NCBI GenBank assembly: GCA_026005135.1
Contig: BPKM01000003.1
Location: 434,001 to 498,000 of the forward strand
Direction: 5' to 3'
Length of the DNA: 64,000 bases
Origin: Leptospiraceae bacterium
Lineage (GTDB): Bacteria > Spirochaetota > Leptospiria > Leptospirales > Leptonemataceae
In this document: positions 20,690 to 31,057 of the stretch, one piece after another
How positions within the stretch are numbered: the stretch's first letter is position 1
Layout: each line of letters starts with the position of its first letter
Made by a program: the position numbers and the translations under genes
The notes under the pieces: model-generated
What the model saw: the letters and a program-made list of their open reading frames with translations, nothing else
What the model was told of the DNA's origin: nothing
Databases searched by the model: none

Positions 20690-21949
20690 TTAAATATAAT
20701 GTATTTTTATTTTTTCTTCTATCAATTTTCCATTAATTGGTTTTGGAGAAGAGCGATCAGGTTTTTCTTTTCTAAAAATCCAGAAGCCTGGTATAAGATT
20801 GAATATTTCTGAATAAAAAAATGGTACCTTTCTATTTGAACCATATACAGTTCGAAATAAATAAATTTTACTTTTATTATTAGCTATATAATTAACAATC
20901 TGTTTATCAAAACCTGTACTGAATATAAATTTTTCTAAACTGGTTGGTTGTTCTATTATTGTTGAATGAGTCATGTAATCTAATTCCACTAATTTTTTAG
21001 CAAGTTGTAAAATTTCTTCTTCTGAATCAATCAAAAAAGCTTCTTTACCAGTAAAAATATGAAATTTATAATTTGGATGATTTTTTTTCATTACACTTAA
21101 AAACGATAATACCCAGCTTTTTAAATAATTGAATTGTAAAACAGCATTAATTCCATCTTTATTTTTATCATAATGATAGGGGCGAATCTCAATATATATT
21201 AGATGAGATTCTTCTGGTGAAGATGGAGAAATTCTTGTAATTAATTCATTGAGTTTAATGGAGCTTTTCCAGTTAATATCTTTAAGACGATCTCCTGGAA
21301 TATATTCTCTCATAAAATATTTTTCTTCATCAGAAGTTTGGATATTTCTTAAGCTTTCCTGTGTTGTCGAAGGTAAAATATGAATCTGTGGCTTTTCGGA
21401 AAAGAGAGGTGGTAAAACATATAATTTGAATTCTTCAGGTGGCTTAAAATATATTCGAGTTAATCCAAAAATATCACCAATAGAAGAATAGCCTTTAAAA
21501 TAACCAATACCACAAAAGGGAAAATATATGGATATTAGTAAATCTTTATTTTTTTCTGGCTTTATACTATTTTCGAAATAGGCATAATAATAACATTGTC
21601 TTCCTACTTTAAATTTTCCTTTTATTGTATAATGAATTCTAAAAAAAAGAGGTAAATATTCAATACTACAAAGAATTTTAACTGTTTGATTTTGTAATCG
21701 TGCAATAACTGGTTTTACCAGTTCAATAGTTAATGTTTCGTCGATATTTTTTAATTTTAAAATTATTCCTATAATTGTTAGTAATATAATTGTTATTAGT
21801 CCTAATATAGAAAAAAATAATGCATATAAATTCCAAGAACCGAAAGCAATGCCTAATAATAATAAAGAAAACAATAAAAGTAACGTACCATTTAGTGTTA
21901 GAGGGAAATAATATCGTATTTTGAATAATAAATTAGAAAAAAAGCTCAT
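20690..21949 (-). CDS. DUF58 domain-containing protein
   Basis: MREYIPGDRLKDINWKSSIKLNELITRISPSSPEE motif; follows a MoxR ATPase gene. Confidence 0.88.
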   Translation of the reverse strand: MSFFSNLLFKIRYYFPLTLNGTLLLLFSLLLLGIAFGSWNLYALFFSILGLITIILLTIIGIILKLKNIDETLTIELVKPVIARLQNQTVKILCSIEYLPLFFRIHYTIKGKFKVGRQCYYYAYFENSIKPEKNKDLLISIYFPFCGIGYFKGYSSIGDIFGLTRIYFKPPEEFKLYVLPPLFSEKPQIHILPSTTQESLRNIQTSDEEKYFMREYIPGDRLKDINWKSSIKLNELITRISPSSPEESHLIYIEIRPYHYDKNKDGINAVLQFNYLKSWVLSFLSVMKKNHPNYKFHIFTGKEAFLIDSEEEILQLAKKLVELDYMTHSTIIEQPTSLEKFIFSTGFDKQIVNYIANNKSKIYLFRTVYGSNRKVPFFYSEIFNLIPGFWIFRKEKPDRSSPKPINGKLIEEKIKIHYI

Positions 21950-21950
21950 T

Positions 21951-22949
21951 CTATATTTTAGTTGGAACGTCTTTTAAAATATTAGTCATAATTTCTTTAG
22001 CATCCATTGCAGGATCTTCTAATTCTAAACGATGTGCTAATACAGGTATAGCAATTTCTTTAACTAAATCTATTGTTACAAAATCCATTCCACGAATTAA
22101 TGCTAATGCTCTAGAAGCACGAGATAATTTTATACCTGCTCTTGGGCTTGCACCTGTTATAATGCCTGGATAACTACGAGTTTTTCGTATCAAACGAGTA
22201 ATATATTCAATTACATCACGCGAGATAGTTATATGATCCAATAATTTTTGCCAGGCTAATAATTCTTTTGCCTGAACAACAGGACCAAAACCTTTCCATG
22301 AATCTTCCTTACCATGTTTTTCTATAATATCTGCTTCGTCTTTTTCTTCTGGATACCCCATTGATATTTGAAGCATAAATCTATCTAATTGAGGAGCAGG
22401 TAAGGGGAATAAATGAGCACCTTTTAGATTCATTGTAGCAATAATAAAAAATGGATCAGGAATTTCGTATGTAATCCCTTCTATTGTTACATTTTGTTCT
22501 TCCATTACCTGAAAAAATGATCCCTGTGTTTTAGGAGTTAATAAATTAATTTCATCAGTCAGGATAAAATGAGCGAATATAGGTCCTTTATTAAATTTAT
22601 ACTGGTTTGCTTTTAAATCAAATTGGTTAAAACCTAAAATATCCTGTGGTAATAAATCCACAGTACATTGAATACGGGAAAAACTTTCGATAGGTATTCC
22701 CTGTTTATTGGTTGTTGAATCATTCCATTCTATTGAACCTGCTAATGCACGAGCTAAAGAAGTTTTTCCTACACCATGAGAATCTGCTAAAATAACATGA
22801 CCACCAGCAATTTTTGCAGCCAATATATATTCCAATTTTTGAGTTTTAATTGTAATAACACTTTTAATATTTGCCATCAATCGTATAATACCATCTCTTG
22901 CAATTTGAAAATATTCTGATGGAACTGTTTCTGCTATTGTTTTATCCAT
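21951..22949 (-). CDS. MoxR family AAA+ ATPase
   Basis: Walker A SHGVGKTSLARALA, Walker B FILTDEINLLTPKTQ, ATMN, GASPRAGIKLSRASRALA. Confidence 0.94.
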   Translation of the reverse strand: MDKTIAETVPSEYFQIARDGIIRLMANIKSVITIKTQKLEYILAAKIAGGHVILADSHGVGKTSLARALAGSIEWNDSTTNKQGIPIESFSRIQCTVDLLPQDILGFNQFDLKANQYKFNKGPIFAHFILTDEINLLTPKTQGSFFQVMEEQNVTIEGITYEIPDPFFIIATMNLKGAHLFPLPAPQLDRFMLQISMGYPEEKDEADIIEKHGKEDSWKGFGPVVQAKELLAWQKLLDHITISRDVIEYITRLIRKTRSYPGIITGASPRAGIKLSRASRALALIRGMDFVTIDLVKEIAIPVLAHRLELEDPAMDAKEIMTNILKDVPTKI

Positions 22950-22988
22950 AAAAGAAATATAAATTTATATAGAAAAAACTGTCAAAGA

Positions 22989-23189
22989 TTATTTTAATTT
23001 ATACTTACGCTTAAATTTTTCTACTCTACCTGCAGAATCTACAATTTTTTGGGTACCTGTATAAAAAGGATGACAATTTGCACAAATTTCTATATGTAAA
23101 TTACCTTTAGTTGTTTTTGTTTTATATTCTGCACCACAAACACAACGTATTACCGCTTCTTTATATTCTGGATGTATTCCCGCTTTCAT
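22989..23189 (-). CDS. rpmE: 50S ribosomal protein L31
   Basis: [63 protein letters not shown]. Confidence 0.97.
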   Translation of the reverse strand: MKAGIHPEYKEAVIRCVCGAEYKTKTTKGNLHIEICANCHPFYTGTQKIVDSAGRVEKFKRKYKLK

Positions 23190-23306
23190 ATCTTTAAACC
23201 TCAATACAATAATCAATATTTTAAAATAGCAATAAAAATAAAATTTATTTACAGGTCAATAAAATTTGCTTATAACTTCTAAAGTATTGTGATTTTTATG
23301 AATAAA

Positions 23307-24716
23307 TCATGTTTCATTTTGATTTAAATTTTTATGACCGTATTTTTTTATTATATGTATTACTTTGTTATGTTTTTCTTCGTTATAATCAAATAAAATA
23401 AAGATAAAACCTGCTATAATAAAAATAATACCTACTCCATAACCAAAAATATATGAAATTCTTTTAGCAATAATATCATTTATTAAATCAGGATTGGAAA
23501 AACCAATGATACTTAATAAAAAGCCAGAAATAATAATAGAAAAGGCACGAGAGATTTTAATACAGAATTTTAAGAATCCGAAAAAAAGACCTTCTCTTTT
23601 TATTTTTAATTTTAATTTTACATAATCATAATCTGCTAAATCAGCTATTAAAGTATCCAATAAAACAATAGATGCAACAAGTATTCCTCCAATAATAGAT
23701 GCAATAATTGGAAATAAAAGTTGTTTTTCTGGAAAGTAGGGATAAGAAAACATTGTACCTATTCCTAATAGGAATATAGCTAATATAACAGATCTTTTTT
23801 TGCCAATAATTTTAGCTAAATAAATCCATAATGGAATAGCCATAGTCCATATAATTAGAAATGTCAATAAAATCATAGAGATTTGTTCTTGATTTAATTT
23901 TAAAAAATATTCATAATAATATAAAGCAATTGTTGAATTTATACCAATAGCAATATAAGCAATAATATAACTGAGTATTAAAATAAATAAATATCTGTTC
24001 TGAAATAACGTTAAGAAATTTTTTAAAATTTTATATAAATGTTTTGTAAAATTATTATTATTATTATTAATTATATTATGAGTAAATTTATCATAATTAA
24101 AACCTACAGAAATGGAAATAAAACTACTACCGAAAATTAGAAAAAATAATATAAAACTTCTTAATAGAAATTCCTGTGTATTTTCCAATTTTAGAAATAC
24201 AGGTATAAGAATACCCGAAATTAATCCTAGATTACCCCAGAATAAACGAAAACCAAAAATTTTATTTCTTGTTAGAGTATCAATTGTAGCTTCTCCACAT
24301 AAAGCAGAATGTGGAACGGAGGATATTGTTAAAAATGTGTTTAAAGCTATATAACAAAATAATAAATAAATAAATTTGAAGATATCATTTTGATTTTTTA
24401 TGTAAGGATTAAATATTAACGAGATAAAGATTCCTGCAAAAAATGATCCAATTATAATGTAGAATATACGTTTTTTTATGTAAGTTTTTTTCTTCCAATT
24501 TATTTTAATAGGAAAATGATCAGAAATATATCCCATTATGGGATCAGATATTGCATCCCAAAGAATACCTATAGAAATAGCAATGCTTGCTAAAAATGGC
24601 TCTAATTCAACAATATCTGTATAATATTTTAATAAATAAAGCCTGATAAAAATTTCAATTATAAAATAACCATATTCAGCTGTTCCCAGAAATAGAATAG
24701 ATTTTTTATTTAACAT
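23307..24716 (-). CDS. MFS (GPH-like) transporter
   Basis: Many TM segments; SIGILWDAISDPIMGYISDHF motif typical of GPH symporters. Confidence 0.85.
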   Translation of the reverse strand: MLNKKSILFLGTAEYGYFIIEIFIRLYLLKYYTDIVELEPFLASIAISIGILWDAISDPIMGYISDHFPIKINWKKKTYIKKRIFYIIIGSFFAGIFISLIFNPYIKNQNDIFKFIYLLFCYIALNTFLTISSVPHSALCGEATIDTLTRNKIFGFRLFWGNLGLISGILIPVFLKLENTQEFLLRSFILFFLIFGSSFISISVGFNYDKFTHNIINNNNNNFTKHLYKILKNFLTLFQNRYLFILILSYIIAYIAIGINSTIALYYYEYFLKLNQEQISMILLTFLIIWTMAIPLWIYLAKIIGKKRSVILAIFLLGIGTMFSYPYFPEKQLLFPIIASIIGGILVASIVLLDTLIADLADYDYVKLKLKIKREGLFFGFLKFCIKISRAFSIIISGFLLSIIGFSNPDLINDIIAKRISYIFGYGVGIIFIIAGFIFILFDYNEEKHNKVIHIIKKYGHKNLNQNET

Positions 24717-24745
24717 TAAGATAAATATATTTAATTTTCTTTATA

Positions 24746-24774
24746 TGTCAAATAATTTGTAAAAACATTTGACA
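24746..24774. promoter_or_regulatory. Candidate operator site D (TGTC-N21-GACA dyad), between MFS and adenylyl cyclase genes
   Basis: TGTCAAATAATTTGTAAAAACATTTGACA; 29 bp upstream of MFS ATG; matches sites A-C in reverse orientation. Confidence 0.6.
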
Positions 24775-24840
24775 AAAATGGGTTTGAAATTAATATTTTT
24801 TCAGTTGCCAAAAAAATATAAAAATTTTAATTTTTTGTAT

Positions 24841-26685
24841 ATGAATTTAAAAGAATTTTTATCATTATATCCATGGGAAAAAGAATATAATGTAAATCAA
24901 CTTAATTTACAAAATAATGAAAAACTGGATTTTTTATGGAATTTAAAACTGGAAATTAAGCCAGAAGAAATTTGGGATTATTTAGCTGATACATCTACTA
25001 CTAACAAGGAATTAGGTTTGCCACCAATGGAATTTAAAGAAGAAAATGGAATTTTAATGGGTAAATCTAAAAATGCTGGAATTCATTTAGAATGGAGGGA
25101 AGTCCCATGGCAATGGGAATATCCCAGATTTATTAAAAATGAAAGAATCTATATAAAAGGATTTGCCAGATATGTTCGTGCTATGTATCTTTTGGAGAGT
25201 GAAAATAATCATACAAATCTTTATATTTATTTTGGATGGATTCCTCGAAATATCTTTGGTAAAGTGATATTAAAAATCGGTATGCCAAAAATACAAAAAA
25301 AATATCAAGATTATTTACAATACCTGATTGAACAAATTAAATATAATAAGTTTATTTTAAGTAAAAGCTTAATCGATAAAAAACAAAAAGAAGAAATTTT
25401 CAATAAAATAGAAAATGTTTATAACAGAATTAATGATAAAGAATTAAATTTATATTATAAAACAATATGGAATTATTTATTAAATCAGGATAATAATTTT
25501 TTGTATCGAATTAAAATCAAAAAGATTGTAAAAGATCTAAATCTAAATTTTTATGATGTTTTAACGTTTTTTTTAAAATCTACAAAACAGGGTTTATTTT
25601 TATTGAGTTATGATATTATTTGTCCTCATTGTAAAGGTGTAAGAAAAGAACTTAATCATTTAGGCGAAATTCCCGAAAAAGAAAGTTGTGAAGTATGCGA
25701 AATTGATTTTGAATCTACTGGTTTTAATAATATCGAAATTACATTTAAAGTACATCCATCAATTTTCAAAGTAAAACAGGAATTTTATTGTGCAGCAGAA
25801 CCAGCTAAAAAGCCACATATTATTTTGCAAAAGAAAATAGAACCTAAAACTACTTATAAATTTTTTCTTCATTTTACTAATGATATTTATAGGTTGCGTT
25901 GGAAAGGTCAGAAACAATATATTATATTAAAAAAATGTCAAAATGCAAAAAAAGAATTAATTATTAACGATTATATTACAACAGATCAATATATTGAATT
26001 AGAAGATAATGCACAGATTATTATAGAAAATACTTCAGATAGTATAAAAGAAATTATTTTAGAATATATATCAGAAGATGAATTCTTTTTAAGACCTTAT
26101 GAATTATTTAATTTTCAGGGATTTCGAGATCTTTTTTCTGAAGAGGTTTTAAATACAAATATAAAATTGGACATAGGAATACAATATTTAATGTTTATCG
26201 ATATTGTAGGTAGTACAAAATTATATATAGAAAAAGGAGATGATTTTGCTTTTTATCAGGTAAAAAAATTTTTTGAATTTTGTTATGAAAAAATAAAAAA
26301 ATATTATGGAGCTGTGATAAAAACAATGGGAGATGCTATTTTTGCTTCTTTACCAGATGAAGAATCTTTAATACAGTGTGCAAAAGAAATATGGAATAAT
26401 TTTAATAATAAAGAAATCAAAATTCGTATAATCTTAAATAGTGGTAAAGTTTTTGCAGTAAATTTAAATACCGGAATTGATTATTTTGGAACACCTGTTA
26501 ATTTATTAGCAAAAATGGAAAAATATTTAAAAGAACAAGAAATAGCTATACCAGAACATCTTTATAAGAAAGAAAATATAAAAAAATATATAAATGATTT
26601 AGAATATCTAGGTATGGAAAATTTATCTTTAAAAAATGATGAGAACTTTATGTTTTATATATTTGGAAATTTTAAAATTTATTAG
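24841..26685 (+). CDS. SRPBCC (DUF5939-type) domain - class III adenylyl cyclase
   Basis: C-terminal MFIDIVGSTKLY..KTMGDAIFAS..GIDYFGTPVNLLAK cyclase motifs (K..D substrate pair); N-terminal SRPBCC-like; start MNLKEF preferred over 24769 TTG. Confidence 0.85.
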   Translation: MNLKEFLSLYPWEKEYNVNQLNLQNNEKLDFLWNLKLEIKPEEIWDYLADTSTTNKELGLPPMEFKEENGILMGKSKNAGIHLEWREVPWQWEYPRFIKNERIYIKGFARYVRAMYLLESENNHTNLYIYFGWIPRNIFGKVILKIGMPKIQKKYQDYLQYLIEQIKYNKFILSKSLIDKKQKEEIFNKIENVYNRINDKELNLYYKTIWNYLLNQDNNFLYRIKIKKIVKDLNLNFYDVLTFFLKSTKQGLFLLSYDIICPHCKGVRKELNHLGEIPEKESCEVCEIDFESTGFNNIEITFKVHPSIFKVKQEFYCAAEPAKKPHIILQKKIEPKTTYKFFLHFTNDIYRLRWKGQKQYIILKKCQNAKKELIINDYITTDQYIELEDNAQIIIENTSDSIKEIILEYISEDEFFLRPYELFNFQGFRDLFSEEVLNTNIKLDIGIQYLMFIDIVGSTKLYIEKGDDFAFYQVKKFFEFCYEKIKKYYGAVIKTMGDAIFASLPDEESLIQCAKEIWNNFNNKEIKIRIILNSGKVFAVNLNTGIDYFGTPVNLLAKMEKYLKEQEIAIPEHLYKKENIKKYINDLEYLGMENLSLKNDENFMFYIFGNFKIY

Positions 26686-27732
26686 TTATTTTAATTGTTT
26701 AATTTTTTGTATTAAATTATTATAGTTTAAATTTGATTTTAATTCATTATGATTTAAAGTAAATAATTGAATTTCTACTTGATTTTTTGTTACGTACTTT
26801 CCAATTTTTTTAAATTCATAAAATATTTTTTGATCTAATAAGGATTCATCAAAAATTAAGAAATAATTTGTTTTTCTCGTAATTGCTTGAATTTTTGCAG
26901 CAAGATTTACTGGATGTCCAATATAGGTATAATCTTTTTTATTTTTAGAACCAATATTTCCTTCTAATATTTTTCCTTTACTCATACCGAAACCAGCATA
27001 TAAATAATGGTATGGATGATTTTCTGGATAACTATTTCTCAATGTTTTTAATTGTTTCGATATTTCTATGACTGCATTTAGTGCATTATTTAAATAGTCT
27101 TGAGAGAAACTTCCTAAGAAACCATCACCTAACAGTTTTGAAACATTTCCACCATATTTATTAATAGTATCAATAGTAATTTCAAAAAATATTTCAAATA
27201 GATCATAAACTTGATTAGTATTGAGAATTTCTGTAAACGTTGTCGAAGCAAATATATCACCAAATAGAATTATTTTATCTTTAAATTGTGGTTTGTAATC
27301 TAAGGGATTTTCTCCTTTTTGAATCGTTTTTAATATAACATCTGAAACATATTTTTCCAGTAAAATCCAGCTATCTGTAATAGTATTTAACATATCAGTT
27401 AAAGGCTGGATCAGATAATCTTGTGATTCATCTAATATGACTGTTTTCATAGACCATTCCGAAAATTTTCTTTTTTCTATATTTTTTTCTACTTTTAAAA
27501 CAAATATATCTTTGTGTCTATTATCATTAAAAATAATATTTAATCGTTTATCTAAATTTCTCTCTGGACCTTCTATAATTTGATAGAATATATTTTTATA
27601 AGTAAATAATACACCAGTTAATTTATCTCTGGAATTATTTTTCTGCGAAATTTCTGCAATTTTTTCTATATCTTCTTTGGAAAGTGGTTTAGCAAATTTA
27701 CTAATATAGCTAACTCGTTTTAATGTATCCAT
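26686..27732 (-). CDS. BLUF domain - class III adenylyl cyclase (photoactivated cyclase)
   Basis: BLUF residues RVSYIS (Tyr), NNSRDKLTGVLF (Asn), IFYQIIEG (Gln), FSEWSMK (Trp/Met); cyclase FGDIFAST, KLLGDGFLGSF, KDYTYIGHPVNLAAK. Confidence 0.93.
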   Translation of the reverse strand: MDTLKRVSYISKFAKPLSKEDIEKIAEISQKNNSRDKLTGVLFTYKNIFYQIIEGPERNLDKRLNIIFNDNRHKDIFVLKVEKNIEKRKFSEWSMKTVILDESQDYLIQPLTDMLNTITDSWILLEKYVSDVILKTIQKGENPLDYKPQFKDKIILFGDIFASTTFTEILNTNQVYDLFEIFFEITIDTINKYGGNVSKLLGDGFLGSFSQDYLNNALNAVIEISKQLKTLRNSYPENHPYHYLYAGFGMSKGKILEGNIGSKNKKDYTYIGHPVNLAAKIQAITRKTNYFLIFDESLLDQKIFYEFKKIGKYVTKNQVEIQLFTLNHNELKSNLNYNNLIQKIKQLK

Positions 27733-27760
27733 AAATTAAAAAAAATATATAATTATTTTA

Positions 27761-27789
27761 TGTCGATACTTTTTTGTATAGTTTTGACA
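27761..27789. promoter_or_regulatory. Candidate operator site A (TGTC-N21-GACA dyad) upstream of BLUF-cyclase gene
   Basis: TGTCGATACTTTTTTGTATAGTTTTGACA, 28 bp before the ATG. Confidence 0.65.
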
Positions 27790-28236
27790 CTATTGATTAA
27801 AAATTTCTTCAATTCTGGTAAAACGATAATCAAAAATATCTTTTAATTTTTCTTTTACTAGAAATAAAAAGAAATCCGAAAAAGGAGAAAAAGGAAGTTC
27901 ATAATATACAATATCTTTCATTAAAACTCCATTATTATTAGGTAAAAACAAATGAGTATGGTGCCATAATTTATAAGGACCGATTTTTTGTTCATCAATA
28001 AAATATTCGAATTTTTTTATATGTGTAATTTCTGAAATCCATTTTAAAGGTATTCCCAAAAAAGGTTTAACACGATATTCAATTATAAGTCCTTCGTACA
28101 TTTTTTCTGGTAAATTGCTTATAATATCAAATCCTAAATAAGGAGGAGTTATAATTTTTAAATTCTTAGGGTTACTAAAAAAATCCCATACTTCTTCTAT
28201 AGAAGCTTTTATAAATTGTTCTTTTGCTAATATCAT
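27790..28236 (-). CDS. SRPBCC family ligand-binding protein
   Basis: AKEQFIKASIEEVWDFFSNPKNLKIITPPYLGFDII...FTRIEEIF. Confidence 0.8.
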   Translation of the reverse strand: MILAKEQFIKASIEEVWDFFSNPKNLKIITPPYLGFDIISNLPEKMYEGLIIEYRVKPFLGIPLKWISEITHIKKFEYFIDEQKIGPYKLWHHTHLFLPNNNGVLMKDIVYYELPFSPFSDFFLFLVKEKLKDIFDYRFTRIEEIFNQ

Positions 28237-28246
28237 ATATTTATCC

Positions 28247-28969
28247 TTATTTATATTTAAATATAATTTTAACATTATAGGCTTTATTATTTTCATCATA
28301 GAGATTGGAAATACCTGTATATTGTAATAGATCCTTTGATTCTTTATCATAATCTATATAAATTGGTTTAACGAGTAAGCGAAATACAAAATTATCTACT
28401 TCGAATATAAATCGTACAATTTTTTTATTATCTTTCTGATATTCTTTTATTTTATAAACTTTAAAAGAAATCAGAGTTAAACGACTTGGTACAGCAAATT
28501 CTATTTTTAATGTTTTGTTATTAAGCAATTCATCAAAATGATTTTGTATAAATTTATGGAATCCAGAATCCAATACAATGTTTTCTTTAAAAGGAAATAA
28601 TTTAGAAATATTTTTTTTATTATTTTCTATAAAATAAATTTTAAATTGATTTTTTTCGTACAAACTTCCTTCTTCATATCCATTTCGGAAATCTTTAAAA
28701 TGAAATAATGGTATCTGGCTATTTTTTGTATAATCCGAAATTTTTTCTGCAATTTTTTTATTTTCTTTATCTCTATATATGAGAATAGTTTTAATATGTT
28801 TATTATTGGAATAAAATTCTGTATGATTTTCTGTATAAAGAAGTTTATTAGTACTTATATCATAAGCATAACCAATAAATGTTCTTTGATGAGAAAAAAT
28901 TTGATTTCCCATAATAAATATTGCCGATATTAAAAAAATTTTAAAATATATTTTAATAGTTTTTTTCAT
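28247..28969 (-). CDS. Exported hypothetical protein of the light-response cluster
   Basis: N-terminal signal peptide, no recognised catalytic motif, same strand and tight spacing with cfa. Confidence 0.6.
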   Translation of the reverse strand: MKKTIKIYFKIFLISAIFIMGNQIFSHQRTFIGYAYDISTNKLLYTENHTEFYSNNKHIKTILIYRDKENKKIAEKISDYTKNSQIPLFHFKDFRNGYEEGSLYEKNQFKIYFIENNKKNISKLFPFKENIVLDSGFHKFIQNHFDELLNNKTLKIEFAVPSRLTLISFKVYKIKEYQKDNKKIVRFIFEVDNFVFRLLVKPIYIDYDKESKDLLQYTGISNLYDENNKAYNVKIIFKYK

Positions 28970-30272
28970 AATTTTTATTTATTTTAAATTCTGTAGAATC
29001 AATAATATTAATATTTCTTGCTTTAGATAATACAACCTGTGATACATTTATATAACGGGAACGGAATCCTACTTCACAATAGGTAAGGTAATAAATCCAT
29101 TTTCTTATAAAATAATCATCAAAATTGAGTTGTTTTATTTTATCAATATTGTTTATAAAATTATCCTTCCATTGTTTTAAAGTTTTTGCATAACTAATAC
29201 CAAAACTTTCTAAATCATAAATACAAAGTTCAGAAACTTTATGTAATGATTTTAATACTTCTAAATGAGATAAAAGTTCTCCACCAGGGAAGATATGTTT
29301 TTTTATAAAATCAACAGATTTTAGATAATTTTTGTAATGAGATTCTGGAAAATTAATGTATTGTAAAACGACAATTCCATCATCTTTTAGCATTTCTGCA
29401 ATTTTTTTAAAATAAACATCTAAATATTTGTGTCCTAATGCTTCTGCCATTTCTATGGATACAATTCTATCATATTTACCAAAAACACTTGTGCTGAGTT
29501 GTCGGTAATCTAAGAAATGTACATTAATTTTATTATTTAATTGATATTGGTTGATAAGATTTTTTGTATATTCATATTGTTCTTTTGATATTGTAATTGT
29601 ATCAACTTTACAGTCATAATTTTCTGCGATATATTTAGCAAATCCACCCCATCCAGAACCAATTTCAAGAACTCTTAATCCGGGTTTTAAATTTAATTTA
29701 ATACAAATTCTTTCATATTTTTCTATTTGGGCATCTGTTAAATTATTAATATTAGGAGAAAAGACAGCTGAAGAATAAGTCATAGTAGAATCTAACATTA
29801 GTTTATATAGTTCATTGGATAAATCGTAATGTTTGGAAATATTTTCCTTAGCAATTTTTATAGTATTAGGTCTAAATAAATGTATGATTTTATTGTAAAA
29901 TCCTAAAATATTAATAAAAAATTGTTTTGTTCTGGAATAGCTGGAACCTGGATTATTTTCTGAATTATCTACAAACCATTCTAATAATCTGTATAAATCT
30001 GGCGTTTCGAAATAACCAAGAATAAAAGCTTCTGCAAAACCAATTCCACCAAATAATATACAATGTTTAAAAAAATATTCGTTTTTTACATAAATATAAG
30101 CAGGTATTTTATAATTTTCTTTGCCAATTTTAATATATTCCTGCTCATTTAAGAAAATATATAGAATTCCATTAGTCATATTTTTTAATGCTTTAATGAA
30201 TAAATATTGATATAAATTCTTTGGCTTTATATTTTGAATTTCTTTTTTCTTTTGTAATTGTAGTTCCATCAA
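28953..30272 (-). CDS. cfa: Cyclopropane-fatty-acyl-phospholipid synthase family protein
   Basis: HYDLSNELYKLMLDSTMTYSSAVF, LEIGSGWGGFAKYIAENY, SIEMAEALGHKYLDVYF, HIFPGGELLSH. Confidence 0.95.
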   Translation of the reverse strand: MMELQLQKKKEIQNIKPKNLYQYLFIKALKNMTNGILYIFLNEQEYIKIGKENYKIPAYIYVKNEYFFKHCILFGGIGFAEAFILGYFETPDLYRLLEWFVDNSENNPGSSYSRTKQFFINILGFYNKIIHLFRPNTIKIAKENISKHYDLSNELYKLMLDSTMTYSSAVFSPNINNLTDAQIEKYERICIKLNLKPGLRVLEIGSGWGGFAKYIAENYDCKVDTITISKEQYEYTKNLINQYQLNNKINVHFLDYRQLSTSVFGKYDRIVSIEMAEALGHKYLDVYFKKIAEMLKDDGIVVLQYINFPESHYKNYLKSVDFIKKHIFPGGELLSHLEVLKSLHKVSELCIYDLESFGISYAKTLKQWKDNFINNIDKIKQLNFDDYFIRKWIYYLTYCEVGFRSRYINVSQVVLSKARNINIIDSTEFKINKNYEKNY

Positions 30273-31057
30273 TTCCTCCTTTTAAAATTTTGATTTTTTA
30301 ATATGTTATCGACTTCATTTTTTTTAAAATAGGGTATTTTTTTTATCCATAGTAATAGTGCATGCCAATGTATACCAATAATAATTTTTAATGTAACAAA
30401 AGGAAATTTAAATGTTTCAATTAAAATGGTTTTTGTATTTAATGGTTTTTTTATTCCAGACATAGATGCTTTTACATGATATTCTTTTTTTTCATTAAAA
30501 TATCCAGAATCTACCTTCATTAATAATTTATCTTCGGGTATATTAAATCGAAATAGAAGGTCTGTATCGTATTTTACAAAAGGAGAAACATAAAAATCTT
30601 TCTTAGTTTTATAGTAATAAAGATTATTTCTTTTTTGTGTTTCTTTTATGGGAACAAGAATGGGTTTTTGTTCATGAAATGTATTGTTTACTTCAGAGAT
30701 AATATAGATTAATTGTTTATTTTTAAAACAATAATAAAAACTTACTGGATTAAAAACATACCCAAGAAACCTTAAATTGGTTAATAAAAATACTTTATCA
30801 GGAATTTCTAATTGATTTTCTTTAATATAGTGCAATAGATTTTCTTTGATGGAAGAATAATTATCATAAAAATAAAAATGATCTTTATCATAAAGAGAAT
30901 AAAAATTTAATTTATTATAAGATAAAAAAGGAATATTATTTAATAAATCAATTTCATCTAAATCAATATAAAACATAAAAATTTTATATTTTAATAAATG
31001 CTGTTTTAGATATTCTCTTTTATGTATAATGGTTATTTCGTATATTCGGGAGTTCAT
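30269..31057 (-). CDS. DUF1365 domain-containing protein
   Basis: LLTNLRFLGYVFNPVSFYYCF ... EVNNTFHEQ ... FYVSPFVKYD. Confidence 0.9.
   Translation of the reverse strand: MNSRIYEITIIHKREYLKQHLLKYKIFMFYIDLDEIDLLNNIPFLSYNKLNFYSLYDKDHFYFYDNYSSIKENLLHYIKENQLEIPDKVFLLTNLRFLGYVFNPVSFYYCFKNKQLIYIISEVNNTFHEQKPILVPIKETQKRNNLYYYKTKKDFYVSPFVKYDTDLLFRFNIPEDKLLMKVDSGYFNEKKEYHVKASMSGIKKPLNTKTILIETFKFPFVTLKIIIGIHWHALLLWIKKIPYFKKNEVDNILKNQNFKRRN

Noticed and set aside
18353-22949. MoxR-DUF58-transglutaminase cluster as novel
   Set aside because: A well-known conserved arrangement in many bacteria.
24769-24840. Annotated N-terminal extension MTKMGLKLIFFQLPKKYKNFNFLY of the SRPBCC-cyclase
   Set aside because: Its TTG start lies inside the GACA half of dyad D; ATG 24841 gives a more typical N-terminus.
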